DNA of 64,000 bases. Origin: Ochotona curzoniae. Lineage: Eukaryota; Chordata; Mammalia; Lagomorpha; Ochotonidae. Shown here piece by piece: positions 47,296-58,830 of the stretch. The notes below the pieces were generated by a model. The model ran no database searches. It worked only from the letters and a program-made list of their open reading frames with translations, and was not told the origin of the DNA. The DNA lies in contig NW_024466599.1 of NCBI RefSeq assembly GCF_017591425.1, forward strand, positions 73,698,501-73,762,500, in the 5' to 3' direction. The position numbers were made by a program, and so were the translations under genes. The stretch's first letter is position 1. Each line of letters begins with the position of its first letter.

Positions 47296-47428
47296 GGCCC
47301 GCACAGTAGCATGGTGGCTAAAGTCCTCATCTTACATGAGTTGGGATCGCATATGCCAGTTTGTATCCTGGAGGCCCTGCTTCCCTTCTGTCTAGTTCCC
47401 TGTTTGTGGCCTGGGAAAGCAGTGGAGA
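47296..47428 (+). mobile_element. 5' half of a CSINE (sense)
   Basis: Starts 'ggcccgcacagtagcatggt' and stops abruptly after 'gcctgggaaagcagtggaga', about 135 bases into the element. Its 3' half is absent, replaced directly by an antisense SINE. Confidence 0.85.
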
Positions 47429-47680
47429 CTACTGGTTTCCTCCCCAGTGGCCTCAGTGGCTGGGGCTGGACCAGGCTGAAGCCAGGAGCCAGGAGCTTCT
47501 TCTCAATCTCCCACGAGCGTGCAGGGAACCAAGCACCCAGGCTATTTTCAACTTCTGTCTCAGGCAAATTAGCAGGGAGTGGATCAGAAGAGGAATAGTT
47601 GGTTCTAGAACTAGGACTGAAATACAGGACACCAACATGGGATTCTAACATTGCAGGTGATATTTTGCCCTATTATCCCT
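47429..47680 (-). mobile_element. Tail-less CSINE (antisense), head-to-head with the previous copy
   Basis: Begins within the 3' core ('actggtttcctccccagtgg') and runs in reverse to the head region ('caacatgggattctaacatt'), with no reversed A-tail at 47429. The sequence type is older than its partner. Together the two copies form a fold-back with SINE 5' halves at both outer ends. Confidence 0.82.
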
Positions 47681-48271
47681 GGATACTGACCTGATCTCAA
47701 CTTTCCTATGGAGATGACTTTCATCTTCAAATTGGAGATTATACTAGAGTAGAGCTTTCGTTATTAACTCAACTTTGGATTTGATATTAATATTGAAATA
47801 TTTCGCCCATTTTTATTTTGTTGCCATCTTATCTGTAGAATAAGTAATTATAAATTAAAACGCATATTTTTATAAGTTATATATAAATTTTATATGCATA
47901 AAGTATATTTACATATGTAGAAATACTAAATCATGTAATAAAGTATATATTACATACATGTGTTTTATATTATGGATTTATAAATAAATTTTATGTGAAT
48001 TTGTAAACAGTATGCTTTTTATAAAATATAAACATAAACTAGCATATTTTTCTGACTGTTCTAATGTTTGTCTTGTGTTTTTGATAATTACTTTAAAAAT
48101 TGTTTGTTTCTCTATTGTATTGGTTTCTCCTTTTCTTCAGGGTTTCTAACCACAGATCCATTCTCGGGCTCTATGAACCCTCACGTTCCTCTCAGTACAT
48201 CCTGTTTCCTCACTGTGTTCGGTTGTGGCATTATTTACCAACTTACACTGTGTTTGATTGACTAGTTATTA
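47681..48271. other. AT-rich noncoding tract
   Basis: From about 47835 to 48050 the sequence is extremely AT-rich with many TATA/TTTATA motifs. Nothing else recognised. Confidence 0.4.
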
Positions 48272-48585
48272 GGGTGAACCAGCATATGGCACAGCAGACA
48301 ACAGCCAGAGCCTGCAGCACTGGCATGCCATTTGGGTGCTGGTTCACATCCTGGCCACTCCACTTTGATCCAACTGTTGGCTAATAACTTGTGAAAGTCA
48401 GCAGAGATAGTCCATATGCTTGCATCCCCAAAATACCTAGGGGACACCCTGATCAAAACTTTTACCTCCTGGCTTCAGCCCGGTACAGCTCTGGCCATAG
48501 CACCATGTGGGAGTGAACCAACCCATATAAGATTGATTCTTTCTCTCTTTATATAAATAGCTAAATCAATCATTTTTCAAAAGTG
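48272..48585 (+). mobile_element. Old CSINE2-like copy (sense)
   Basis: Sense blocks include 'gccatttgggtgctggttca', 'actttgatccaactgttggc', 'cctggcttcagcccggtaca', 'gtgggagtgaacc' and an A/T-rich tail. High divergence. Confidence 0.78.
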
Positions 48586-50177
48586 AAAGTGTGTTTATCT
48601 ACTACAAGTTCGTTTTGTACAATCTTTATTTCATTTTAAAGCTTATACTCAATTTTTGGCCTATGCTCTTGTTTTCTGTAGGAGTTTTCCATTGAGGTCA
48701 GAAGGTTTAGTCAGACTGCTCATGGTATCTGGTCTTCTGGGTCTGGCCATACAAATTCTACATCATCCATGTGTTTATTTTTTTTCTTTCTTTCTCCTGG
48801 GTCTATTTATAATGTTTTGCTATTGTTGTTAAAACCTTGACTTCATATGAAATATTTAAAGGTAGGGCGTGATGGTTCTTCCCCCCGCCCCAGAAGAAAT
48901 TTATTTTCACATCTGAAGTGGCTTTAAAGTAGAAATGTTTTATTTCAATTTACTTGTAGATTGAGAGAATTTGATAGTAAATTTCAACCCTTTCCTGTCC
49001 TGGTTCATTTTAAGGCCAGCTTTCCTCACCAGCTATACTCCTTCTGCAGTTCCCATGTAAAAACCAGAATTTTCAGTCCCTTCTACCTTGGCACTGCTTG
49101 AATTCCAGTATTGTCTCTCCAGTCCCATGAGACAGACAGAGCTAAAGATGTGACCACTTTTTGACCTGGCCACACTTACAGACATACAAAGTAAGAATTA
49201 TGAGATGTTGCGTTATTGGATTTTGTACAATTTTCTCTATATATAGCTTCCAAGAACAGATGCAAGGTAGATTTCCTTTTCAACTTGTTGGAACTATGTG
49301 ATGCTTTTTGCCCAGCTTCTCAGCTAAGCTGCTGCTGCATCTCATATTTCAGACTCTCTGTCTGTCTTGTTCCAGAAGCAAACACCTCCAGATCAGATGC
49401 CCAACTGAATATTGACTCTGTACTTCATGCCTCTCACCAAGATCTTGGCCCTGGTGTAAATGCCTGAATCCACATCCTGTCTAGATCTTCTTGTTACGCT
49501 TCACAGCAAAGTTTGCCCAATCTAGGCCAAGATCTAGTACAGTCTTGCCAAAGGGCACTCTGAATCTGAATCACAATAGGTCTTATTGGTAATTGACTTA
49601 CATGTCCTTCCTGAACTTCTAATCCAGCGCTTCCCAATATCATGTTACCTTTCATATGGCTCTTAATGAGGAGTCAGTTTCTTTATCTCTAATCTCTGGA
49701 TGATCATTAAAAAGGCATTAGAAATAAAACAATCCTGTGTAAAGTGATTTAAAAATTATTTTTGTGGACTTCAAACTTGAACTTTTGAATCCTATTTCCG
49801 TGATTGTTCTTGGGTGTTATCCAACTGTAAATTTCAGGTAATCACCAAATTCGTTTTTAGAAATATTTAATAATATTCAAAGCATACATTTTCCCAAATC
49901 ATTTAACTAAAATTCAAGTTTAGCAAAGCATTCTACATTCTCATTCTTACTTTAACTGCACCTTCCACTTATATTCTTGCATTTCAACGTAACTGTCTCT
50001 TTTTCAGGCTTGGTACCATTTCTTCCTTCCACCCCTCCCCACCACCAAAAAGGTGTTAACAAAGTATCAAATATCAATAATACGTTTAATGGCTTACTTG
50101 TTAAAATCAAAAGCTTAGTTTGACCTATCCTTTTTTCTTTTTTATATGACTACTAAAATTATAAAAGTGTACATATG
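48586..50177. other. Noncoding DNA, nothing recognised
   Basis: About 1.6 kb with no gene or nameable repeat. Overlapping frames near 49216-49467 have no domain. Confidence 0.35.
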
Positions 50178-50475
50178 GGGCCCGGCGCGGTGGCGCAGTG
50201 GTTAAGGTCCTCGCCTTGCATACCCGGGATCCCATGTGGGCACCAGTTCTATCCCAGCAGCCCCACTTCCCTTCCAGCTCCCTGCCTGTGGCCTGGGAAA
50301 GCAGTCGAGGACGGCCCAAAGCTTTGGGAACCTGCTCCCGCGTGGGAGAACCGGAAGAGGCTCCTGGCTTTGGATTGGCATAGCATCGGCCGTTGCGCTC
50401 ACTTGGGGAGTGAATCATCGGATGGAAGATCTTCCTCTCTGTCTCTCCTCTCTGTATATCCGCCTTTCCAATTAA

Positions 50476-50512
<37 letters not shown>

Positions 50513-50513
50513 T
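50178..50513 (+). mobile_element. Young full-length CSINE (sense), the best-preserved copy
   Basis: Starts gggcccggcgcggtggcg. The RNA polymerase III A box tggcgcagtgg is at 50191-50201 and the B-box-like agttctatccc at 50245-50255. The core and the 'atccgcctttccaatt' end are intact, followed by an (ATA)n tail. A perfect 10-bp duplication, tgtacatatg, flanks it at 50168-50177 and 50514-50523. High CpG content implies recent insertion. Confidence 0.97.
50474..50510. repeat. (ATA)n microsatellite in a SINE tail
   Basis: About twelve AAT units form the tail of the young SINE. The motif is still closely tied to the A-rich tail. Confidence 0.95.
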
Positions 50514-50523
50514 TGTACATATG

Positions 50524-51194
50524 ACTTACATTGTATTTCTGTAAAACACTGTTACGCTGCAGCATCCTGGGGGATCTTTCCATCGGCCTTTGAAGTGGGG
50601 ATATCTGGTTCTCTGATCAGATTCAAGCCATTTGTGAACACAAAGATTCTAGTTGTTTCTAAGCAGCAGTCATTGGGACTCCCACTAGAATCACTGTCTC
50701 CCACCCGTGTTCTTAGAGCGGGTTATAAATAAGTCCAACACATATTACAGGTGGAGTCAGTTCCCAAACTGTGTTTGCTTCCATCCGCTGGCTGTACTTT
50801 TCCAAGTAAATGAATAAACGGTGTCCTGATTCTGATTGACTAATTGATTATGTAATTGAATTGTCTGTTTCATTTGGCCCTACGCTTGGAAAATTCATTT
50901 GATTAACAAATGCATCCATTTATTTTACACAATATTTCACATTTTCTTCTTCTTTTCTTTTTAATGTGATTCTTGCCTTGCCTCAAATTAGATTTGGAGC
51001 TCAATTTTGGAAACTCTTCCCGGCTTTACTTGCCCCTTGTCCACAGAAACAATTTCTGCCTCCCATGTCATCTTCTCCGTTTTACTTTGGTTCTTTGAAT
51101 TTTCTAAGATGCATTCCTGTGTCTAGGACTGAAAACTCCCTTCTCAGGATGTGTGGCTATCGCCTCTGACTCAGTCCATCTTCCTCGTTGCATG
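50524..51194. other. Noncoding DNA, nothing recognised
   Basis: No gene or nameable repeat. Confidence 0.35.
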
Positions 51195-51375
51195 TATCCA
51201 AGGGGCAGAGCAGTACAGCTCACCTGCTTGCATAATTGTCACCCACACTCAAGACCTGCTGCTGGCTCCAGTCCTGCCCATGCCTAACCCTTGTGAGCAT
51301 TTGAATAACCCAATGAATGGGCATTTCCTTTGCCTCTGTCTTTCACTTTGTCTCTTTCAAATGCATAAAAATCAA
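51195..51375 (+). mobile_element. CSINE2-like 3' fragment (sense)
   Basis: Matches 'gacctgctgctggctccagt', 'tgagcatttgaataacccaa', 'tgaatgggcatttcctttgc' and 'tgtctctttcaaatgcataa' in family order. The 5' half is missing or unrecognisable. Confidence 0.6.
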
Positions 51376-51519
51376 TGTGTAAGAAGTCAGGTGAAATTAT
51401 AATTTATTTTGCTAGAAACAATAGTAGGAAGAATTAATTTATAAATAAATAAAACACAAAAATCTCAGTTACTTATTTATGTCCATTGATTTTTTTCTTA
51501 ATCGTGTAATGAGATCCTT

Positions 51520-52110
51520 CCATGTTATCACTAAATGAGGATATGGTTAGGTTACAGGGATGCAAAAACACATACAAAAATAGTACCCAGTCTTTATCCC
51601 TCGTAAGCTGGTAATTTATTTGGGAATAGAACACAATCAGTAAGTAAAAAAAGAAATGTCAAAATCTGGACTGGGATAAACATTACAGGAAAAATGCGAG
51701 CATAAAAGGAGTAGAAGAAAAAGCTTTTTCCAACAGAACTTCACCCAATACACTTGGTAGAGGATCAGACTTTGCATAAGGTGGTTGTCTAGGGAGTGGG
51801 AAGACAAACAGAAGAGGAATACATTTGCGAGTAGCAAAGGGCACCATTTTACTTGGTCAGCTTGCCTATACAAGTATGGATGGACAGGGAAGTGCGGGGG
51901 GAGACTGGGATATGACTCAGAACACCTGTAGGCATTTGAACTTGAACATGTGGACAGGAAAGGGCGAATAAATGAAAAATGTGAGCCATGTGAGTAGGAT
52001 GGACTGATACAAGAGAAGGACTTGATGGAAGCTCTTAAATCTGCTGTCAGCTGGTTCTGTCCAGTGGCAAGAGGTCTCAGAGTATCAAGATGACATCTGG
52101 ACCCACTAAG
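51520..52110. mobile_element. Possible ancient dispersed repeat, family unassigned
   Basis: The order 'acagggatgcaaaaacacat', 'ttatttgggaatagaacac', 'aatcagtaagtaaaaa' and later 'gggagtgggaagacaaacag' recalls an old mammalian repeat whose copies describe a 'cattctagtggggga...gacaataaacaag' motif, also seen near 54400. A minus-strand frame of 158 codons crosses it but shows no domain. Confidence 0.4.
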
Positions 52111-53409
52111 CACTTATTCATGAACTCAAGCTGCTCTCAAGATGTACCAGGCTCATAATGCTTGAGCAGGCATAAGTTGAATTAATAATCTATAAGAAAT
52201 ATGAAAAGTCAACACTGGAATGGAAAATATTCATCACAATATCCCATGCCTAGTGAGTACTTCAAGATAATTTTTGGAACAGATGAATGAAAAGATGTGT
52301 GAGTGGCTGTATGTGAATCTTTGGTATCTGAAATTTCCAGGTGCTTTTTTTGTTTAAAGACTGACATTCACTATGTAGACATCTTACTTGAGCACTTTTT
52401 TAATCTATTGGCGTGAATCCGAGGATGGGCAAATCTGTAACGAGAAACCAAAGGTTTTATCCAGAGAGACTACAGTCATAGGCATGACTCTTCTATGTCA
52501 AATAGAAGTGTGTAGAGACTTAAATATTTAAAGGATTCCTGATACTGGGGATCCGATCTTCTGATTTCACAGGTTTCCGAAAATTAGTTGGCCCAAAGGG
52601 TCCTTTTCCAAATGAAATCCTAAGTCAACCTCTAGTTCCTTAGGAACCGCAAATAGAGATCATCCAGGCTTACTTGGTATTCCACGCATGCTTAGCATCT
52701 GGGAGGCATTGAAAGTCTGTCCAGTAGCTTACAGTTAATATGGATACATTCTCACCCTTTTGGACCTTTTCTCTACTGTGAAAAAAAGGCCTATAGTATT
52801 TCATTGTGTTAATGGGGCATGAGAGACACAAATAAAAAGGCACTTGGTTCATACTGGGTACCTGTGAACAGAGAATATTTTTAAATATCTGTAGGTGGTT
52901 CACTAACACAGGTAATTGAGTTTCAAACATGCTTCTCCTCGGAGCCTTTCCATGGAGTGTTCTGTCATACCCCTAAGTAAGGTGGGAAACAAGAAGTGAA
53001 ACCTTTTAAGGAAACATCACCTTCCTTCACTTGATCCTTTAAAAAAGTACTTTGTTAACTTGCTTAATGCTCCCTTTTATAGCAATCTCTTTTTTTAACT
53101 CAAAAAAAAAAGAAGCATAACCCCATTTTTAGAGAAATAGCAAAGGTGTTAACACTCCCACTTAAAGTAAGTGACACAGACGTTTCACAAAAGAACCAAG
53201 TGCTTTCTCAAGGCGTGTGCACGGCGATGACATGAGCAACCCCCCATGAGCATTAGGAGGACAAATAGCTCTCTTGGTAATTCTAAACATGTGTAAGTTA
53301 TAACCTTCTCTCCTGGAAAAGGATTTTCCTCCCTCTCTTTATTGCAATCATATGCCTTTCAGTGAAAAACTTGTTTTGCCTTTCATGTACATGAAGAATA
53401 GTTAGCATT

Positions 53410-53413
<4 letters not shown>
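52111..53413. other. Noncoding DNA, nothing recognised
   Basis: About 1.3 kb without nameable repeats or genes. Confidence 0.35.

Positions 53414-53459
<46 letters not shown>
53414..53459. repeat. (TA)n microsatellite
   Basis: About 46 bases of pure TA repeat, the longest TA tract here. Likely cruciform-prone and polymorphic. Confidence 0.96.
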
Positions 53460-53463
<4 letters not shown>

Positions 53464-54269
53464 TAGAGATTTTTTTAAATCTTTTTTCAGTTGAATACAT
53501 CTGTAGATTCTATTCACAAAAACAAAAACAAAATAAACATAGAAATGCGGTAAGGGCTGCAGACTCCAGGGACTGCCCCAAGTTTTTGCTTTCCAGTATT
53601 GGCTTGCTCTTACGTATGCCGGTGATCATTGGAACTAAACAATGTGAATATTCAATGGTTTCAGCAGATCAGAAGATAAGGAATTAAACGTAAGATGGGA
53701 CTACCCATGGTCCAGCCTAGCTAAAGGATAAAACGTGATTTGCCCAGTAGTTCCCGAGAGTGGTTATAGAGCTTTGGTAGAGATCAATTACATGCATGTA
53801 ATTAAAAATAAGGAAATCATATGTCTAATGATACACCTATGTCTCCAGAGGGGGGGGCCAGCTTGCTGAGGATATAGAGACGAGAAAGCGGCTTCTAGGA
53901 TTACCCATCTGGACTGTAACCTTCCGAGTGCTTGTTCCACGCTGCTGCCACCCCAAACACTGTCTAGTTTCCAACAGCGAGGGTAGCCCTGTGAGGGTCT
54001 TAAACCAGGCTGTACAATATCAATACATGTGGCATTTCCCTACATGGACAAATGTCTCACTTGCAAGCCAGATGTATACCAATTGTGCCTTTGAAAACTT
54101 GCTTAAAAATACAAAATTCCTTTTGTATGCTTGAAGGAAAATATTCTTTTTGGCTCCCCAAAACTTAGAGTTATTGCAATATATTCACATGGAAACTTTC
54201 CATTTAGCTACACAAGATGGCAAAGAAAAATATTTTAAAGAAATATAACCTTGGCATTCTTTTACTAAT
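53460..54269. other. Noncoding DNA, nothing recognised
   Basis: A run of seven G lies near 53851. No gene or nameable repeat. Confidence 0.35.
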
Positions 54270-54560
54270 GTATTCATTCATTTATACACTCACTCAAAAC
54301 CTATTTACAGAGTTATGGCTAGAATGTGTACAGGATATGCATTGTGGATGGAGCAGCTAACAAAGGACTAAAAATAATACTATCTTCTTGAACTCACATT
54401 CTGGTTAGAAGACAGACAATAAATGAGACAAACAGAAATTTCAAGAACATTCTAGAGAAAATTAAAGCAAGTCATAGACACAGAATATACCCTGGATTTC
54501 TTGGGATAGGGTGGGCAATGTGTGTGGGTTGCGAGGAGGTGTTTCTTCAGACAGACAGGA
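54270..54560. mobile_element. Ancient mammalian dispersed repeat, family unassigned
   Basis: Shows 'tgtattcattcatttataca', 'aggatatgcattgtggatgg', 'acattctggttagaagacag' and 'acaataaatgagacaaacag' in the order of a common old repeat. Heavily decayed. Confidence 0.5.
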
Positions 54561-54599
54561 GCAGCCGCCAGGGCTCCTGGACTGCAGTATTTTTAAGGG

Positions 54600-54755
54600 T
54601 CACTTTCTCTGTGTTAGTTCAGTCCTACAAAGCAACTTTTAATTTATAACATCCTAAGAAATAGCAGGTTCAAAGAGGCTTGGTGACTTGCAGAAGGTCA
54701 CAAAGTTAAGGCAAAGGGGTCAGCAACTGGCATGCGAACTCCACTGGGTAGCTTT
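54600..54755 (-). mobile_element. MIR-like SINE (antisense)
   Basis: The stretch 'aagaggcttggtgacttgca', 'gaaggtcacaaagttaaggc' and 'aactggcatgcgaactcc' matches the reversed core of the mammalian-wide MIR (a 'gaggttaagtgacttgccca', 'aggtcacacagctagtaag', 'attcgaaccc' order). Confidence 0.65.
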
Positions 54756-54817
54756 CTTGTGTAACACATTCTGTTTGATTTTAAATCCTGTTAAGACCTT
54801 GTTTATCATCAGATAAT

Positions 54818-54878
54818 GTGGTGTGTGTGTGAGAGAGAGAGAGTGAGAGAGAGAGAGGGAGAGAGAAGGAGAGAGAGA
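54818..54878. repeat. (GT)n then (GA)n low-complexity tract
   Basis: A short GT run passes into about 50 bases of GA-rich repeat with GGGA and GTGA interruptions. No SINE body is attached. Confidence 0.92.
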
Positions 54879-56939
54879 ATGGTCAAAGTGAACCGGAAAT
54901 GCCATCTCATAGGTGCCTCACCACGCACCCCTCTTGCCATCGAGGCACTGCCTAATCACACACAGAGCACACACTCCCTCCTGTGCAGCATCTCAGCCTG
55001 TGGAAAAGCACCACGCTTGGTCCCTTTAAAACAGAAGGTTGCAACCAGCACGACTGTGCCAGGAATGCGATGAACAAAAAGACATCTGTTTAAGATGAAC
55101 ACAGTAAGGAAAGAGTTCAAGAGTCCCCATATTATCTTTTTCGTTGTGAAGAATGCTCACATCGATTTCCTCGCCAGGTAGATCTCCAAAAGTTTGGATG
55201 TCTCCATGGGTGAATAGCAATTTGGTGTGACTTAGTTTAGGGAGCCCTCACTTTCCACATCCCATATGCTGAAAAAATCACACTTGCATGAAGATTACAT
55301 CAGAGAAACAGTGCACTTTGGTGCACTGAGAGCCAATTTCTATGCCAACCATCTTTCCTTACCATTTGAACTTGATATATATGTATATACACACACACAT
55401 ATCCACATATATCTTCCCCATTAGATTGTTAAATTGATTGATTTATTATTTCTCAATAATCTTTTTGTTAACTGACTATTTTCCTTAGAAGAAAACAAAT
55501 TAGATGCTATACTTTGCACACCAAATCCATCAAAAGCATCCTATAGCAGACATGCAAAAGACATCTGAATGTGGACAGGATTAATTGCTTATGCAAGGTA
55601 CCAGCGTCTGACACACACGGTGTGGGGTAGCTCTCTTGAAGCTGATTGGGCTGTAGGCGATTTGTTTAGGGAGTAGTTGTTCTGGGTTCTCTGTGGGGAC
55701 AGTGCTGTCCCCTAGGCACATAGAGGGTGCTGGTAGATCTGCTCTTGCCATTCAAGGCACTTCCTGCAACATTTGGCAGGCAGTGCCCAGGCAGCAGGGA
55801 ACCATAGCGGTTCAAGGGAACCCTGATCAAGCATTCTGCAATTGATAGCAGATTGATGGGTTTGTAAAGCTGAGGAAATAACCCATTAAAGTGGTGCATT
55901 GAGAGTTAATGCACTTTTATTTGACTATAAAAGCTTAAATATTTTTTCTTTCTGATGGTGAAAGAAAGCTGTTTTGATTAAACGCAAACACGCAAATAAA
56001 ATATATTTTCACAACAAGGAAATTAAACAAAAGAAAATAGCTTTAACTTGTTGAGAATCTTGAATCCAATGGAGTATTAAAAACACCAACCTTATTAGAC
56101 TCGCAGCCTTATTTCTGCAGGGCCAGTGAAACAAAAATAAATAATAGTTGCTATGACCAAGTGCGAGGTTGAAAAAACAATTTCTTTTAATCAAAAAGGA
56201 ACATAAACATTCTTTTTAGTCTAAATATGCAGCATTTAAAAAAAAATCCAAAGTTGAAGAAAAAGATTACATTACCTTTTAACTCATGTTTATTTTTTAT
56301 TCCTCGTTTAAGTACAGCAGCAGAATATCCTCTTACCACAAACCGTACACCCTCCCTGGTGGGGGTGGGAATGGCAGCGCTTAGATTGAGTAACATGTCT
56401 GAAACCTTTAAAATTTGCTTTTCCTGTAGAACGTGAGATAGCACTTGTGGTTTCTAAAGGGGAATTTGTCCTGATATTGATGATGGAGGATCAGCTTTCA
56501 GATTTTTCTCTGAATGTGTAAAGGCTGCAAACAGCAGCACTCCCCAGTGGTTTGAGAGGATCATGACTCCTCTGACCACATAATTGCTAAATTGGGCATG
56601 TCAAATGGCTTCCGGATACGCTGCCCCCTTTCCAGCGGGTTATCAAGGAAAACTTGCTGGAGAATGGTGTTGTTTATGGTGTCCTGTAAGTTAGGAACTC
56701 AAAGGTCAGGCGTTGCCAACAGCATTTTCACTCAGGAACTGCTCCTTTTCCCAAGCTTGGTAACGGTGGCTGTCCTGGGATCCCTACTGCTTGTTACCAA
56801 ATGGATGTGTTTAGTTGCTAAGTCAAAGCCAACTTTCACACTCGCGTTTTCTCATTCGCAGCATCTTTAATCCTGACCCTTGTTTATTGTATGACTATAT
56901 TCCGAATGTACATGACAATATTGATTTATTTTCCCATAA

Positions 56940-57480
56940 CTATTCTTGAAGTTATTGAAAAATGCATATGTAGAAAATCATTGAGATTCCAGGACAAACA
57001 CTAATTAAATATTGAGTGCACCACCAGTATTTAGTGCATGACCTAAGAGCCCTTAATGTGGTGAGACAGCAATGTCTCTTCATGAGAGTGTTATTTTTGT
57101 CTGATTTCAGTGCTAACCAGATGTACAGCGTTCTATTAATACACTGTGAGTAATGCTAGAATTGAGCTGTTAGACTCCATTGAGTGTGTGCTATAGAATC
57201 TTTGCTCTTCCTGAATGTTTTCAATGAGTCATACCCCCCGAGCCTTTGCCGTTGCTTGTTCTACTGGTTAAACAGCTACTGCAAGATTAATCTTCGGTTT
57301 TGACAGTTAAAACAGTTGCAGCAATTAATTACCGGGAAATAATTTCCCATCCTGAAAGTTACAGATCATGACAACATGTTCGGAGATGCGGCACAGGACT
57401 TAACTGCTTTCCTCAAAGTCTAACCGAAAGATATCTTTGGGATGACAACTCCTGGGACTCAGAAATTGCAAATTCCTAAA
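56940..57480. other. Candidate conserved noncoding element
   Basis: Repeat-free sequence of mixed composition with homeodomain-like cores (aattaatta at 57322-57330 area) and a perfect palindrome at 57334-57348 (GGGAAAT A ATTTCCC). There is no low-complexity run and no coding frame. Confidence 0.35.
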
Positions 57481-58239
57481 GGAATTGGGGGAGGGAGGCT
57501 GTTGGATTGTTTCAAATGAGATGTGAAAACATACTTGACATTCACTTTTGATCAGGATCCTGTGATTGCATTGTGTACGTAAACTTCAATCTTCTGCAAG
57601 ATTTTTTTCTTTCTTCTTTGCTTAATTGTGATGATATCATTTCATGCAACGTAGTTTATGAATCTAAAAGCTGCAAGAACAAAAGGAAACAAATGACGAA
57701 CATGATAGGACCCAATATTCCAAACGCAGACAAAGACTCCCAGCAGCACATGAAATCTTCCACAGCATCTGAAACAAATGAAAGGAAAACAGATTGTCAT
57801 CAAATTTTTTTTTTCCAAAAGTTCGATACATATTTCTTGGGGAAATAGTTTGCAAATGATATATAAAATATGTGAAATACAATTGTAAACAGACACGCCA
57901 TTTACCTAGGTTACAATCTGTTCCCTGATCTTTGTTCATTCGTAAGAAAAAAAGACAGGGTACACCACTCGGAGCAGAATTGGACCGAAATAAATCTGAG
58001 ATTGAATTATTAGAACTGACATTATTAATATTTTTTTAATATTCCATGGCTTTCCCCTGATTCTTCACATGCCACATCTTTAGCAAAGCCCAGAGCCTTA
58101 ATCATTTTAAGATTTGCTGTGTTCTCCATAGCTGTTTGCTGGTATGCAAGCACGATCTCTTTGAATAGTAATAAATAAGCTGTAGTCAGAGAATCCTATG
58201 TGTCAAGTATGAACTGCTATATGCTGCGTTCCTTACACT

Positions 58240-58830
58240 CTTGTTTACTGAACACATGTTGCCCTGGGGTCAGAAACTGAGCTCCCCTTGGCCTTTTGTG
58301 TCACGTTGGTTTCTTTCTTTTAGCAAAGGCAGGGCACTGTGGGGGGTGAGTGAGGTGAGGCGGGAGAGGCTGGGGCAAACAGGGCAGAGGAGAAGGTGGA
58401 TGCTCTGCAAAAAGCAGGGCAAAGATCCCGGTGGGTTGCTTGCTGTGGGAACACGGGGAAATCCAATGCCTGCTGCCAAGGGGCTTCTTTCCACCCCCAC
58501 CCGCCTCAGCTCACCCCCCACGCCAGCCGAGCTCAGCCACCAGTCACTGACCACAGCCGCCGCCAGACTTCTCCCACCCTTTGAGCTTGCACATGTGCCA
58601 GAGCGCTGAGTGACACCACATTTTGAAACCGATTGTACAACATTGTCCAACACAAGCCATGCAGAAACCTTCGGCGGCTGTGCGCACGGCCAGGGCTCAC
58701 AGCAGAGAACATTTCTTTCTAGGTGGTCAGCCGTGGAGCCGCCATTCTGACAATTGTTATTGTGTGTGTGTGTCTTGCCACAGAATCGCTGGGGTACAAA
58801 CGCAGGATGCACACACTTGCAGGGGAATGA
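58240..58830. other. GC-elevated, CpG-containing noncoding patch
   Basis: This is the GC-richest unique stretch in the window, with several CpGs (ccgccgccag at 58557-58566, ttcggcggctgtgcgcacgg at about 58669-58688). It has no CpG-island-scale density and no TATA or initiator signature I would trust. It also holds the longest reading frame (216 codons, minus strand, 58270-58920), low-complexity and without a domain, which GC content explains. Confidence 0.35.
58750..58763. promoter_or_regulatory. SOXE-dimer-like inverted repeat
   Basis: ACAAT (58750-58754), a four-base spacer TGTT, then ATTGT (58759-58763) form a perfect inverted pair of SOX core sites. SOX8/9/10 proteins bind such facing pairs with 3-5 base spacing as dimers. 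A (GT)n run follows immediately, so the right half could be coincidental low complexity. Binding is not shown. Confidence 0.3.

Noticed and set aside
50178..50260. tRNA gene suggested by A and B boxes
   Set aside because: The boxes belong to the tRNA-derived head of the SINE; no complete cloverleaf can be folded from the following sequence.
50125..50583. 152-codon minus-strand frame
   Set aside because: It crosses the young SINE and its (ATA)n tail (poly-isoleucine); it is not a gene.
51637..52113. 158-codon minus-strand frame
   Set aside because: No recognisable family, no splice context, and it lies over a probable old dispersed repeat.
58240..58830. CpG island promoter
   Set aside because: CpGs are present but sparse, the GC-rich patch is under 600 bases, and no exon or splice donor follows.
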